A DNA stretch of 64,000 nt from Sulfuricurvum sp. (GCA_020721585.1 DYMK01000007.1:1-64000); one strand, 5' to 3'. Positions 1 to 8,495 are shown, counted from the first letter of the stretch. The notes: a model not told the origin generated them from the letters alone. Numbers and translations: made by a program.

Positions 1-43
1 GGCATCGATGTGCAATAGCACCGATGTCACTAAATCCAGCTAG

Positions 44-63
44 ACTCCCGTCTTCACGGGAGT
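44..63. repeat. Palindromic intergenic hairpin, stem class ACTCCCGT
   Basis: Perfect 8-bp inverted repeat (44-51 and 56-63) around a CTTC loop, followed by TGACG. It belongs to the hairpin family found in many gaps of this window. No coding potential was recognised around it. Confidence 0.8.
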
Positions 64-98
64 GACGAAACCCAGTCACCCAAAACATCGACCCCGTC

Positions 99-119
99 AC
101 CCTGAGCTTGACTCAGGGT
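99..119. repeat. Palindromic intergenic hairpin, stem class ACCCTGAG
   Basis: Inverted repeat 99-106 / 112-119 with a 5-nt loop CTTGA. GTC precedes it, so the TGACG-type flank lies on the minus-strand side. Same family as the copies at 44 and 125. Confidence 0.8.
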
Positions 120-124
120 CTTAG

Positions 125-145
125 ATTGCGGATCAAGTCCGCAAT
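125..145. repeat. Palindromic intergenic hairpin, stem class ATTGCGGA
   Basis: Inverted repeat 125-132 / 138-145 with loop TCAAG and TGACG flank. A partial echo (TCCGCAATGACA) follows at 158-169. The hairpin abuts the 5' end of tex, where no normal start codon can be found. Confidence 0.8.
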
Positions 146-312
146 GACGAAGAGGTGTCCGCAATGACAGCGTATGTCGCCCTGACCACAACGTTATACC
201 AATCCCCCTTTTAGCCCAAAAAACTGGACTCTCTTCCACCGCCATCAATGCCATTATCAAGCTTCTAAACGAGGGATCGACCATCCCCTTTATCGCCCGT
301 TACCGCAAAGAG

Positions 313-2301
313 ATGACCGGTGGTGCCACCGATGAGCAGTTACGGGAGTTTGAGATCCTTTATGGGTATGTTCAAAAACTCTCTCAACGCAAAGGGGAAA
401 TTCTCCGCCTTATCCAAGAGCGTTCCACCCTCACGGCTGAACTCCAAAAGAGCATTGATAACGCCCAGACCCTTCAAGTGTTAGAGGATATTTACCGTCC
501 GTTTAAAGAGAAAAAAAATACACGCGCCTCTGTGGCGATTACACACGGGCTTCAACCCTTGGCGGATGCGTTACGCAGTGGTCAATGGGAGATGGACGCG
601 TTTCACGCACGGGCAAAAACCTTTGTAAACGGGTCGATCCAAACGGTAGAGGATGCACTTCAAGGGGCAAAAGATATTCTTGCCGAAGCCTACAGCGATG
701 ATCCCAAAGAGCGTGAGTATTGGCGTAAACAGCTTTTTGATTACGCCTCATTTGAGATCAAAGGGACAAAAACGCTCCAAGCCCAAGGGCTGTTTGCCAA
801 ACTCGTCGGTAAATCCGAACGGATCAGTACTATCCCTTCTCACCGTTATTTGGCGATGATGCGGGGGGTAGCGGAAAAAGAGTTAAGTGTCAAAATCGCT
901 TATGACAACGAGCGGATTGAAACCACCATTGCCTCCTATCATCTCCCTAAAAATGCTAAAGGGAGCAAGGCATTCCTCCTGATGGCCTATGTTGATGGGT
1001 TTAAACGGTTGCTTTTCCCCTCCTTGGAGCGGGAAATTCATGCCATGACCAAAGAGCGATGTGATGGTCAAGCCATTGCTACGTTTGGGAAAAATCTCAC
1101 GCAGTTGCTCCATACTCCGCCTGTAATGGGATGGGTGATTTTGGGGGTTGATCCTGCCTATCGAAGCGGGTGTAAATTAGCCGTTGTGGATGAACAGGGG
1201 AAATACGTCGCCCATAGCGTGATCTATCCCACTCAACCTGTGAATGACTATGCCACTTCAGCCAAGGTGGTTAAAGGGTTGATCGACAACTATGGTATTG
1301 GCGGTATTGCCATCGGAAACGGAACCGCCTCTCGGGAGACCCAAGAATTTTTTGCCCGTTTTAATCGGGAAGAGGGGATGAATCTTCCCTATACGGTGGT
1401 CTCAGAAGCGGGGGCTTCGGTCTATTCGGCTTCCAAAATTGCCCAAGAGGAGTACCCAAACCTCGATGTGACCATTCGGGGGGCTATCTCCATTGCCCAA
1501 CGGTTACGGGATCCCATGGCGGCGTTGGTCAAAATTGATCCCAAGTCGTTGGGAATCGGGCAGTATCAACACGATGTGGATCAAAAACGGTTGGAAAAAC
1601 AGCTCCATGCGGTGACCGAAGATTTGGTCAATCGTATCGGTGTCGATCTTAACAGTGCGTCGGTGTCCCTTTTGTGCTATGTGGCAGGGATTGGGACTAA
1701 AGTAGCACAATCGATTATCGCCCATCGCGAAACCAAAGGGATTTTCACCCGTAAAGACGAACTGTTGAGTATTAAAGGGTTAGGGGCAAAAGCGTACGAG
1801 CAATGCGCGGGATTTTTTCGGATACGGGAGGGGAAAAGCATCCTTGATAATACGGGGGTTCATCCCGAAAGTTACCCCATCGCGCAGAAACTTCTGGACT
1901 CCTATCCGATTAAAACCATGGGATCAGAGGAGATACGCACCCTTGCCCAAGCGTGGGGGGTGGGAGAAATAACGTTGCGCGATATCCTCACCGAACTCCA
2001 AAAACCCGGATTTGACCCCCGTGAGACGTTGCCCCCCATTGTATTTCGTTCGGATTTGACCGATATTAACGAGTTGCACGTGGGAACCATCGTCTCAGGG
2101 GTGGTACGTAATATTGCCGATTTTGGGGCGTTTGTCGACATTGGGCTTAAAAACGATGGCTTGATCCATATCTCAGAGATTTCCCAAAAACGCCTTTCCC
2201 ATCCGCTGGAGGTGTTAAGTGTCAATCAACACCTCCCATCAATTCGGGTCATCGAAGTCGATGTGGCTAAGGGGAAAGTGTCGCTGAGTCTTAAGGAATA
2301 G
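313..2301 (+). CDS. tex: Tex family RNA-binding transcription accessory protein (5' end uncertain)
   Basis: Cytoplasmic nucleic-acid-binding protein linked to transcription. Order seen: Tex N-terminal helical region, YqgF/RNase H-like domain (about residues 270-390, GVDPAYRSGCKLAVVD), helix-hairpin-helix region (about 430-530, GIGTKVAQSIIAHRETKGIF) and a C-terminal S1 domain (GTIVSGVVRNIADFGAFVDIG). The first ATG at 313 falls inside the conserved N-terminal motif: the same frame reads LLAQKTGLS then IPFIARYRKEMTGG from about 211, so the true protein is about 35-45 residues longer. Between the upstream in-frame stop (145-147) and 313 there is no in-frame ATG, GTG or TTG. The start is therefore lost, frameshifted or non-canonical, next to the palindromic repeats. 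Family identity is certain; the start is not. Confidence 0.9.
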   Translation: MTGGATDEQLREFEILYGYVQKLSQRKGEILRLIQERSTLTAELQKSIDNAQTLQVLEDIYRPFKEKKNTRASVAITHGLQPLADALRSGQWEMDAFHARAKTFVNGSIQTVEDALQGAKDILAEAYSDDPKEREYWRKQLFDYASFEIKGTKTLQAQGLFAKLVGKSERISTIPSHRYLAMMRGVAEKELSVKIAYDNERIETTIASYHLPKNAKGSKAFLLMAYVDGFKRLLFPSLEREIHAMTKERCDGQAIATFGKNLTQLLHTPPVMGWVILGVDPAYRSGCKLAVVDEQGKYVAHSVIYPTQPVNDYATSAKVVKGLIDNYGIGGIAIGNGTASRETQEFFARFNREEGMNLPYTVVSEAGASVYSASKIAQEEYPNLDVTIRGAISIAQRLRDPMAALVKIDPKSLGIGQYQHDVDQKRLEKQLHAVTEDLVNRIGVDLNSASVSLLCYVAGIGTKVAQSIIAHRETKGIFTRKDELLSIKGLGAKAYEQCAGFFRIREGKSILDNTGVHPESYPIAQKLLDSYPIKTMGSEEIRTLAQAWGVGEITLRDILTELQKPGFDPRETLPPIVFRSDLTDINELHVGTIVSGVVRNIADFGAFVDIGLKNDGLIHISEISQKRLSHPLEVLSVNQHLPSIRVIEVDVAKGKVSLSLKE

Positions 2302-2311
2302 ATAATTCTGC

Positions 2312-2317
2312 TATAAT
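2312..2317 (+). promoter_or_regulatory. Candidate -10 box for the ATPase/nuclease pair
   Basis: TATAAT 11 bp after the tex stop and 29 bp before the ATPase start. A GAGGT ribosome-binding site lies at 2333-2337. The -35 is weak (TTAAGG at 2290-2295). It suggests the module has its own promoter rather than tex read-through. Confidence 0.45.
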
Positions 2318-2345
2318 CTCCCCATGAAAAATGAGGTAAAAAACT

Positions 2346-3449
2346 ATGGGTAGACTGTGCGTAAAATCTTTTGGACCGCTCAAAGAAATTGATATAGAAA
2401 TTAATCATGTCAACCTTTTTATCGGTGCAAACGGAAGCGGCAAGAGTGTTTTAGGAAAGCTTTTGACAATTGTGCTAGATTTTAATATACAGAGCGAAGA
2501 CATTTTTCTAAAAAAATTAAGAGAGTTCGGAATTGATTTTTTGACGGATGAAACGGTGATTAGAGTTTATGGCGAAAAAGAGCAGTTTGTTGAAATAATT
2601 GATAAAAAGATTACTTTTTCTTCGCAATTAGAAAAAAGCCATAAAGCATTACTTAGCTTAATTGATATAGTGTCCAAAAAGTTAGAAGCGTTAGAAGAAG
2701 TTTCTAAAGAAGAAGTTTCTAAAAGGCTAGATGAGATAGAAGCAATGGTTTCTTCCCAATATATCCCAGCAGAACGCAATCTTATCTCTCTTTTTAGTCA
2801 ATCCCTCAGCAGCTTTGTTGTAGCAGAAATACCCCTGCCAAAATTTCTTTTGCACTTTAGCAGCCAATATGAAAAAGCGCGAAACGAGATAAAAGAGTTA
2901 GATTTACTTGGGATGAGGTATCTGAACAATGGAAAAGATTTGGTCTATTACAATGAAGATGAATATCTTGAATTGGCGCATAGCTCAAGTGGGATGCAGT
3001 CTGCATTGCCTCTCTATCTGACGATGAGATATTTTGGACACAAAAACCATCATACGATTGTTGTGGAAGAGCCAGAGCTTAATCTTTTCCCCAAAGCACA
3101 AAATGAAACGATAAAATACCTTGTTCAAGAGTGTAATGATAAAAATAATTTATTTTTAATGACCCACAGCCCGTATGTGCTGAGTAGTCTCAATATTTTG
3201 CTTTATGCCCATAAGGTAGGCTCTCTTAATGAAAATACCAAAGCAAAAGTTTCTGCCTTAGTTCCTGAAAGTCAGTGGATCAATCCTGATAAATTTTCCG
3301 CCTATTATTTGGAAAATGGCACCGTGCGTTCTCTTAAAGGTGCTACGGGACTCATCGGTGAAAATGAGATAGATGCCAGTAGCGATGAGATAGATAGTGA
3401 GTTTAATGAACTCGTTGAAATCTATCGAGAACACAAGCATGATAGATAA
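2346..3449 (+). CDS. SMC/ABC-type AAA ATPase (AAA_15/AAA_21-like), possible defence ATPase
   Basis: 367-residue P-loop ATPase of the kind found in two-gene defence modules such as PtuA. Visible motifs: Walker A GANGSGKS (27-34), YIPAERN-type loop near 138, signature-like SSSGMQSALPL near 216, Walker B IVVEEPELNLFP near 240, and switch histidine in LMTHSPYVLSS. The middle (about 85-130) is charged and probably coiled coil. The ORF is AT-richer than tex and lpxL on either side. The 3' end overlaps the next gene by 11 bp, so the pair is translationally coupled. There is no TOPRIM domain, so it is not a full OLD nuclease. The ATPase fold is certain; the defence role is inferred from its partner and isolation between housekeeping genes. 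Confidence 0.8.
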   Translation: MGRLCVKSFGPLKEIDIEINHVNLFIGANGSGKSVLGKLLTIVLDFNIQSEDIFLKKLREFGIDFLTDETVIRVYGEKEQFVEIIDKKITFSSQLEKSHKALLSLIDIVSKKLEALEEVSKEEVSKRLDEIEAMVSSQYIPAERNLISLFSQSLSSFVVAEIPLPKFLLHFSSQYEKARNEIKELDLLGMRYLNNGKDLVYYNEDEYLELAHSSSGMQSALPLYLTMRYFGHKNHHTIVVEEPELNLFPKAQNETIKYLVQECNDKNNLFLMTHSPYVLSSLNILLYAHKVGSLNENTKAKVSALVPESQWINPDKFSAYYLENGTVRSLKGATGLIGENEIDASSDEIDSEFNELVEIYREHKHDR

Positions 3450-3945
3450 TCTCAAAGAAGCTTTTGCCACAGTAGAGAGCAATGCGTGTTTAGAAACTAC
3501 CCGTGAAAAAGTATTTGAGATAGTGGATGATGAGGTACGAAAACGCTCCGTAATGGTCAAAGAGGGGCAATTTAAGGTCAATAATCCTCAACAAAAGCTA
3601 ATCCATTTTTTGGCGGTTGATTCCTGTGTTTTTTCCGATAGCGATGGTTCTCGGTGTGATTGTATGGTATTTGATGAGGTAACCTGTTGCTTTATTGAAC
3701 TCAAAAGCTGTAAAAATAAAAACGAACCTAAACATAGACAAAAAGCCAAAGAACAACTCAAAACAACGATTGAATTCTTGAAGGAAAAAATTGATTTGAG
3801 TTTAGTAGGGCTAGAAGCGTATATCTGTATCGCTTGCACACCAGCAAGTATAAAACCTCGTGCTGACAATATGAATGCCATTGCGGAGTTTGCAGAACAA
3901 TTAGAGACCAAACTTAGGTATGGGTGCGAAAAAGTATTTGAGTGA
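3439..3945 (+). CDS. Predicted PD-(D/E)XK-like nuclease partner of the ATPase
   Basis: About 168 residues from ATG 3439, which overlaps the ATPase stop. An earlier in-frame ATG at 3397 would lie deep inside the ATPase gene and is less likely. The core reads RCDCMVFDEVTCCFIELK: D74 followed 13 residues later by E87-x-K89, the spacing of a PD-(D/E)XK active site, followed by a Lys-rich helix and a strand (LEAYICIACTPA). The family was not recognised by name. Tight coupling to an SMC-type ATPase resembles Septu (PtuA-PtuB), but PtuB is an HNH protein, so this would be a different effector. The 3' end converges on lpxL with a 10-bp gap. Confidence 0.6.
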   Translation: MIDNLKEAFATVESNACLETTREKVFEIVDDEVRKRSVMVKEGQFKVNNPQQKLIHFLAVDSCVFSDSDGSRCDCMVFDEVTCCFIELKSCKNKNEPKHRQKAKEQLKTTIEFLKEKIDLSLVGLEAYICIACTPASIKPRADNMNAIAEFAEQLETKLRYGCEKVFE

Positions 3946-3955
3946 CCCCTTAGGA

Positions 3956-4825
3956 TTAAGGGCGATACATCTCTGGATTTTCCCCTTTCCACCGTTTGTG
4001 ACACCAAAACCAAAAGTGTGGATTGGCGCGGATAATGGTCTCTAGTTGGGTCACTTGCGTTTGGGTTGCTTGGTGAATATCGTCCTCTTCACCTACTTCA
4101 ATGGGGTCTTCAAAACGGATCGTATAGTGGTGTTCATCCTCGGTGAGAATGTATAAGGGGATGATGGGGGCGTTGTATTTTTTCGATAATTGGGCAGCCG
4201 CTGCGGTGTGATAGGTCGGATGACCAAAAAAATCGACGCTGATTCCCGAAGCAGCATTGCTGGCTTGGTCGATTAAAAGAGAGACACATTGACCCTGTTT
4301 TAATGCGCGTGTGAGGTGTTTGAGTGCACCATTTTTATCGACCAAGGTGAGGCGATGACGCTCTCGTGCCTCCACGAGATAGGGGTTAAACGCCTCATTA
4401 GCGAGTTTTTTATAAATGGCCGTTGTTGGGGTAATCAAAGCAGCTAACGCACTTGCCCCTATCTCCCAATTCCCAAAATGGGCAGAGATAAAAATGATGG
4501 GGCGATTGTGGGCTAAATATTCATCCACCTTTTCGCGATTTTCAAAGGTCACTTGGCGCGCCAAATCCTCAGCGGTGTTGCGTCGGTTCTCCATCACTTG
4601 GAGGAGATTGAGGGCTAAATTTCGGTAACAGTACGATTCAATGGTTTTTTGGGTTGTGAGGGTATCCCCAAAGGCAAAGGTAAGATTGTTTTGGATGATG
4701 GTGTTGCGGGAAAAAGCCAGACGATGGGCAAGGGAGGAGAGTGTCGTAAAAAGCCCTTTTCGCCACGAGGCGGGGAGAAGCATAATCACAAAATCGACCA
4801 TTAAAAAAAGACGATACCCTAACAT
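3956..4825 (-). CDS. lpxL: Lipid A biosynthesis lauroyl/myristoyl acyltransferase (LpxL/HtrB family)
   Basis: 289-residue membrane-anchored acyltransferase that adds a secondary acyl chain to Kdo2-lipid A at the inner membrane. It has an N-terminal hydrophobic anchor (MLGYRLFLMVDFVIML), the catalytic HxxxxE motif HFGNWE near residue 116, and the family's C-terminal FWFWCHKRWK. Its start overlaps the waaC stop by 7 bp, making a waaC-lpxL operon like the waaC-htrB pair at the Campylobacter LOS locus. The choice between LpxL and LpxM specificity cannot be made from sequence alone. Confidence 0.9.
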   Translation of the reverse strand: MLGYRLFLMVDFVIMLLPASWRKGLFTTLSSLAHRLAFSRNTIIQNNLTFAFGDTLTTQKTIESYCYRNLALNLLQVMENRRNTAEDLARQVTFENREKVDEYLAHNRPIIFISAHFGNWEIGASALAALITPTTAIYKKLANEAFNPYLVEARERHRLTLVDKNGALKHLTRALKQGQCVSLLIDQASNAASGISVDFFGHPTYHTAAAAQLSKKYNAPIIPLYILTEDEHHYTIRFEDPIEVGEEDDIHQATQTQVTQLETIIRANPHFWFWCHKRWKGENPEMYRP

Positions 4826-5808
4826 GATAAAAGTTCCTTAGCATACGTTGCGATAGAGTGAGGGTCAATGGCACTAATCGAAAAATCGTTGTGATTAATC
4901 TTAAAAATATTCACCTCTGAGGGGGAATTGATAAAACGATTGATGTGTGTGGGGTAGATCATCCGTTCATTGGTCGGGCCAAAGAGGGTGAGGGAGGGGC
5001 GGTTCATTGCCCATGCGATGTGCGTGGGTCCCGTATCGTTACCGATGGTCAGATCACAGTGCGCGATAAAGGTGACCAGTTCTTTTAACCCCATTTGGGG
5101 GGCGATAAGGGCATTATGACTGTGGTGTGCGATCCATTGCGCGTCCTCATATTCGTGGCTGCTCCCCCACACGAGATGACATGGATAGGGGAGAAGATCA
5201 CACAAAAGGGCAAAGTGTTCTTTGGGATAACATTTACTTGCTCTCGATGCCCCGATGACCAACGCGATTTTAGGGTCACTTTGGAGGAGAACATCGAGGG
5301 GGAAAACGGGGGTTTTGGTCGCGATCATTGCCTCTTCAAAGGGGATACCCAGCGCGTCGGTGATCACCATCACATTCCGACGGATGACGCTGATGTCGTA
5401 AGGGATCGTGGAAGTGGTACGATAAAACCATGCCGCAACGCCCTCCCGCGCACTTTTGCGATCAAACCCATGGACAGAACCTTTTAAAAAAGCGGTAATG
5501 AGGGCGGATTTAAGTAACCCTTGCGCATCGATGATATGGTCATAACGTTCACACGCGCGTAACGTCGCGATGGTCTTTCTTAGAAGGGCAAACGATTTGG
5601 TTTTCTTGAGTCGCTTAAGTGGGATGGGGATCACCGCATGGAGCAACGGATGACTCTCTAAAATCGGAGCAAACGCCTCTTCGACGAACCAATCCACCAC
5701 CGCATGAGGGTAATGGTGATGGATGATTTGCAACACAACAGCGGTATTGATGATGTCCCCCAATGCGCTGAGCCGAACGATGGCGATGCGTGGATGTGGA
5801 TTTTTCAC
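4819..5808 (-). CDS. waaC: Lipopolysaccharide heptosyltransferase I
   Basis: 329-residue GT9-family glycosyltransferase that adds the first L-glycero-D-manno-heptose to Kdo in the LPS/LOS inner core. Seen: N-terminal RIAIVRLSALGDIINT, which is the start pattern of GT9 enzymes; the middle IDAQGLLKSAL; and the C-terminal nucleotide-sugar motif DLTIGNDTGPTHIAWA followed by LFGPTNERM. Length is usual for WaaC. It is first in a two-gene minus-strand operon with lpxL. The upstream region (5809 on) carries a palindromic repeat but no obvious strong promoter. Confidence 0.9.
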   Translation of the reverse strand: MKNPHPRIAIVRLSALGDIINTAVVLQIIHHHYPHAVVDWFVEEAFAPILESHPLLHAVIPIPLKRLKKTKSFALLRKTIATLRACERYDHIIDAQGLLKSALITAFLKGSVHGFDRKSAREGVAAWFYRTTSTIPYDISVIRRNVMVITDALGIPFEEAMIATKTPVFPLDVLLQSDPKIALVIGASRASKCYPKEHFALLCDLLPYPCHLVWGSSHEYEDAQWIAHHSHNALIAPQMGLKELVTFIAHCDLTIGNDTGPTHIAWAMNRPSLTLFGPTNERMIYPTHINRFINSPSEVNIFKINHNDFSISAIDPHSIATYAKELLSC

Positions 5809-5883
5809 TTTATTCCTTTCGATAATATTGTCGTGACAGGGCTATGACATTTGGTGCGCATATACGTATTGTTAAAAAGCTGG

Positions 5884-5903
5884 ATTCCCGCCTTCGCGGG
5901 AAT
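5884..5903. repeat. Palindromic intergenic hairpin, stem class ATTCCCGC
   Basis: Perfect 8-bp stem 5884-5891 / 5896-5903, CTTC loop, TGACG flank. Compared with the copy at 44, the two stem arms differ in a compensating way (ACTCCCGT versus ATTCCCGC). It sits in the 365-bp gap 5809-6173, where nothing else was recognised. Confidence 0.8.
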
Positions 5904-6173
5904 GACGGGTTTGGTCATCTTATCTTCGTATTTTTATTTTAGCGTTTTGGAATTAAAAAATAGAATTTACTGGTTTTATTTTAGGGACTCATTATAGTTA
6001 TTTTTACATTGCCTTCTTGAGCATTTTACCCTTTCTTTTGTGAGAAAAAGATTTTCACTGAAACTCTCCATGGTTTTTGTTTTCCTAAAAGGTCGTTCAA
6101 TCAATCCTACTGAGTGATGATTGAGGTAATGACGCCAATTCAAGTCATAAGTGCAACACCTATGCTTTTTTGT

Positions 6174-6644
6174 TTAGAGTTGCATTCGTAACGGAATCAT
6201 AGAGGATTTTTTAAACCCCATGCGCGCATAAAAGCGGTGTGCCGCGCTATTGTCTCCATCGGTGAGGAGAGTAAGGCGTTGAACCCCTTTTTCTTTGCTG
6301 ACCGTGAGAACGTATTCGAGTAAAGACGAGCCGATATCCTCTCCTCGGTGATTCTCATCGATAACCATATCTTCGAGAATAGCGACTCTTCCGCCCAATG
6401 CCGTCGACACGGTATAGAGCAGATTCACCATCCCCATAATCTCATCTTCTTTGGAGGCAACGTATATTTCTCCAATCTCATCATTGTCGATGATTGTTTT
6501 CAACGCCTTCGTCTGATTTGCACTATCGGGGGTGAATTCGGCTTCTTGGGAGAAGAGCTGATCTAGTAGGCGACAGAGACTTGGGATATCCTCTAGTGTT
6601 GCTGTTCGGTACGTGATGGAAATCTTTTTGTGCTCTTGCATCAA
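6174..6644 (-). CDS. GNAT family N-acetyltransferase
   Basis: 156-residue GCN5-related acetyltransferase, cytoplasmic, substrate unknown. The acetyl-CoA site reads EDMVIDENHRGEDIGSSLL (R-x-x-D/G-x-G/S loop), and the C-terminal part has DGDNSAAHRFYARMGFKK, the usual tyrosine-containing segment. Starts: ATG 6644 or the next codon. It stands alone on the minus strand, divergent from tag, with about 150 bp between them. Whether it acts on a small molecule or a protein cannot be told. Confidence 0.8.
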   Translation of the reverse strand: MMQEHKKISITYRTATLEDIPSLCRLLDQLFSQEAEFTPDSANQTKALKTIIDNDEIGEIYVASKEDEIMGMVNLLYTVSTALGGRVAILEDMVIDENHRGEDIGSSLLEYVLTVSKEKGVQRLTLLTDGDNSAAHRFYARMGFKKSSMIPLRMQL

Positions 6645-6726
6645 TCGCCTTTAATTAAGTTGCATAATTATAGACGCTAAAACCCCTCAATGACCATTAT
6701 GCTTTAGAGGAGGATTGCGGAATGAA

Positions 6727-6753
6727 TTGTCATTGAAAATTCTCAGCTATAAT
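6727..6753 (+). promoter_or_regulatory. Sigma70-type promoter for tag
   Basis: TTGTCA (6727-6732), a 15-bp spacer and TATAAT (6748-6753). The promoter is 41 bp upstream of the tag start, and AAGGAG is seen at 6783-6788. Confidence 0.6.
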
Positions 6754-6794
6754 GGAGGAAAAACAAAAAAATTTAGTACAGCAAGGAGATCACA

Positions 6795-7364
6795 ATGTCA
6801 GGTTTACGTTGCGGATGGGTCAAATTAAGCGACTCAATTTATGTAGCATACCACGATGAAGAGTGGGGGAAACCGTTGCACGATGATCGTGCATTATTTG
6901 AGCTGTTTAGTTTAGAGACCCAATCAGCAGGCTTGAGTTGGCTGACGATTCTTAAAAAGCGTGAGGGGTATCGTGAGGTATTTGAAGGGTTTGATTTAGA
7001 GAAAGTGGCTTCCTACACGGATGAGGATGTTGAGCGGATACTTCACAGCGGTTTGGTTGTAAGAAGTCGTCCGAAAATTGAAGCGATTATCTCTAATGCT
7101 CGTGTTTTTGTAGAGATTACAAAAGAATACGGTTCATTGGATGCGTATTTTTGGGGAAAAGTGGGCAGTAAACCCATCATCAATGATGTCAAACATTACC
7201 GTAGTGCAGCGTGTACCTCCGATATTTCCGATGCTATGACCAAAGAGCTCAAAAAACGGGGGTTTAAATTTATCGGTTCGACCACGATTTATGCTTTTAT
7301 GCAAGCGTGTGGGATGGTGGACGATCATGAAAATAGTTGTCTGTGCAAACAAAAGTGTACATGA
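6795..7364 (+). CDS. tag: DNA-3-methyladenine glycosylase I
   Basis: 189-residue base-excision repair glycosylase that removes 3-methyladenine. The family's zinc ligands are present: C6 (RCGWV) and H20 (AYHDEEWG) near the N-terminus, H178 and C182 (HENSCLC) at the C-terminus, with the same spacing as Escherichia coli Tag (Cys4, His17, His175, Cys179). E41 in FSLETQSAGLSW matches the base-recognition glutamate. The start follows an AAGGAG ribosome-binding site at 6783-6788. It is monocistronic with its own promoter. Confidence 0.95.
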   Translation: MSGLRCGWVKLSDSIYVAYHDEEWGKPLHDDRALFELFSLETQSAGLSWLTILKKREGYREVFEGFDLEKVASYTDEDVERILHSGLVVRSRPKIEAIISNARVFVEITKEYGSLDAYFWGKVGSKPIINDVKHYRSAACTSDISDAMTKELKKRGFKFIGSTTIYAFMQACGMVDDHENSCLCKQKCT

Positions 7365-7430
7365 ATGGGCAAATCACGTCATACCTTTGTCACACCTCGA
7401 TTCTTTTAATCCTGTTAGTCATAAATATGT

Positions 7431-7454
7431 TATAATGTCCGTACATAATCCGTA
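7431..7454 (+). promoter_or_regulatory. Promoter and candidate operator of the DUF1778/GNAT toxin-antitoxin pair
   Basis: TATAAT at 7431-7436 is followed by two direct TCCGTA repeats (7438-7443, 7449-7454) spaced 11 bp, one helical turn, overlapping the expected transcription start. This is the sort of site expected for a ribbon-helix-helix autorepressor. A GGAG ribosome-binding site follows at 7457-7460. Confidence 0.45.
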
Positions 7455-7466
7455 TAGGAGTTAATA

Positions 7467-7769
7467 ATGCAAGCACTCTCTTTTTACAATGGGATGTTAG
7501 ACAATACTAAAGATGCAAGGTTTGAAGCGAAGCTAAATTCTAAACTCAAAGATTTCATCCAACTAGCCGCAGGATTACAAGGATGTGATTTGACCGCATT
7601 TGTCCTTTCAGCAGCAGCAGAAAAAGCAAGAGCCGTAGTAGCCGAAGCGGAAATGCTTGCATTAAATGAGAAAGATCACAACGCATTCATGGAAATTTTG
7701 ATGAATCCTCCCAAAGCCACTCCACAGTTGAAAGAATTGATGGCTATGGAGAGTTTGAATGAGCGTTAA
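7467..7769 (+). CDS. DUF1778 (TacA-like) ribbon-helix-helix antitoxin
   Basis: 100-residue antitoxin. An N-terminal ARFEAKLNSKLKDFIQLAA segment fits the ribbon-helix-helix DNA-binding fold that dimerises and autorepresses. The tail (MLALNEKDHNAFMEILMNPP) is the conserved DUF1778 region that wraps the toxin. The residues before ARF are a short extension. The stop overlaps the toxin start by 11 bp, so the two are coupled. In the family this antitoxin masks the acetyl-CoA or active-site region of a GNAT toxin. Confidence 0.85.
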   Translation: MQALSFYNGMLDNTKDARFEAKLNSKLKDFIQLAAGLQGCDLTAFVLSAAAEKARAVVAEAEMLALNEKDHNAFMEILMNPPKATPQLKELMAMESLNER

Positions 7770-8286
7770 TACAATCGTATTAGAACGCTTGGATATTACA
7801 AAAAGCTACAACGGAATCAAAAAATTTGATTGTGGCCATGAGATGATCAATCGCTTCGCCATAAATTCTCTGAAACAAAATGTCAAAAATAATATGTGTC
7901 AAGCCTATGTATTACTCGATACGTCATTGAACGACAAATTTATCGGTTACTACACTATTATGGCTTTTTCGATAGCCAAAGAAGTGTTTAACACAGCTCT
8001 AAGTGGTTCAACAAAGCAGATACCCGTTTTGCGATTGGTAATGCTTGGTGTTGATCTCTCTTATTCAGGTCAAGGACTTGGTAGTAAACTTTTAAAGCAT
8101 AGTCTTGAATTGACTCACAGACTTGCAGCACAAACAGGAATCGCGGGTCTTTATTTGGATGCCGAGGATGGCAAACATGATTTTTATCGGAATAGGGGGT
8201 TTGTGGGGATTCAAGACCCTGACCCACTAACCAATATTCTCCCTATGTTTATTAGCGTTAGTACGATTGAAGAAGCAATGCGATAG
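7759..8286 (+). CDS. GNAT toxin (TacT/AtaT-like tRNA acetyltransferase)
   Basis: 175-residue GNAT domain protein paired with a DUF1778 antitoxin. Known members acetylate the amino group of aminoacyl-tRNAs and block translation. Seen: opening ERLDITKSYNGIKKFDCGHEMINRF typical of TacT-like proteins, acetyl-CoA loop SYSGQGLGSKLL, and HDFYRNRGF carrying the conserved catalytic-type tyrosine. Length and operon order (antitoxin first, overlapping) match the family. Which tRNA would be attacked is not predictable. Confidence 0.85.
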   Translation: MSVNTIVLERLDITKSYNGIKKFDCGHEMINRFAINSLKQNVKNNMCQAYVLLDTSLNDKFIGYYTIMAFSIAKEVFNTALSGSTKQIPVLRLVMLGVDLSYSGQGLGSKLLKHSLELTHRLAAQTGIAGLYLDAEDGKHDFYRNRGFVGIQDPDPLTNILPMFISVSTIEEAMR

Positions 8287-8495
8287 AGATCTTTGTTTCC
8301 ACATGAATTTGAGATAAGATATTTCTCGGAGTCAAGAAACCATAAAGTGTTGATGGAACAATAAACCATATACATAATGCGAATTTGCCATGGCTTGAAA
8401 GCCCTAAAGAGGAAGTTAGGTTGATTACATTCTCCTTGGATTACCCCACATAATACGCTACAATAAGCCCCATCAACCTTACCAAAAGAGTCTCC

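Noticed and set aside
54-284. 76-residue minus-strand ORF upstream of tex
   Set aside because: Its translation is the palindromic repeats read through (CGLDPQSKTLSQ), a common false ORF; no start signal or similarity.
2324-2353. Short leader peptide ORF (ATG 2324) before the ATPase
   Set aside because: Nine codons without its own ribosome-binding site; likely chance.
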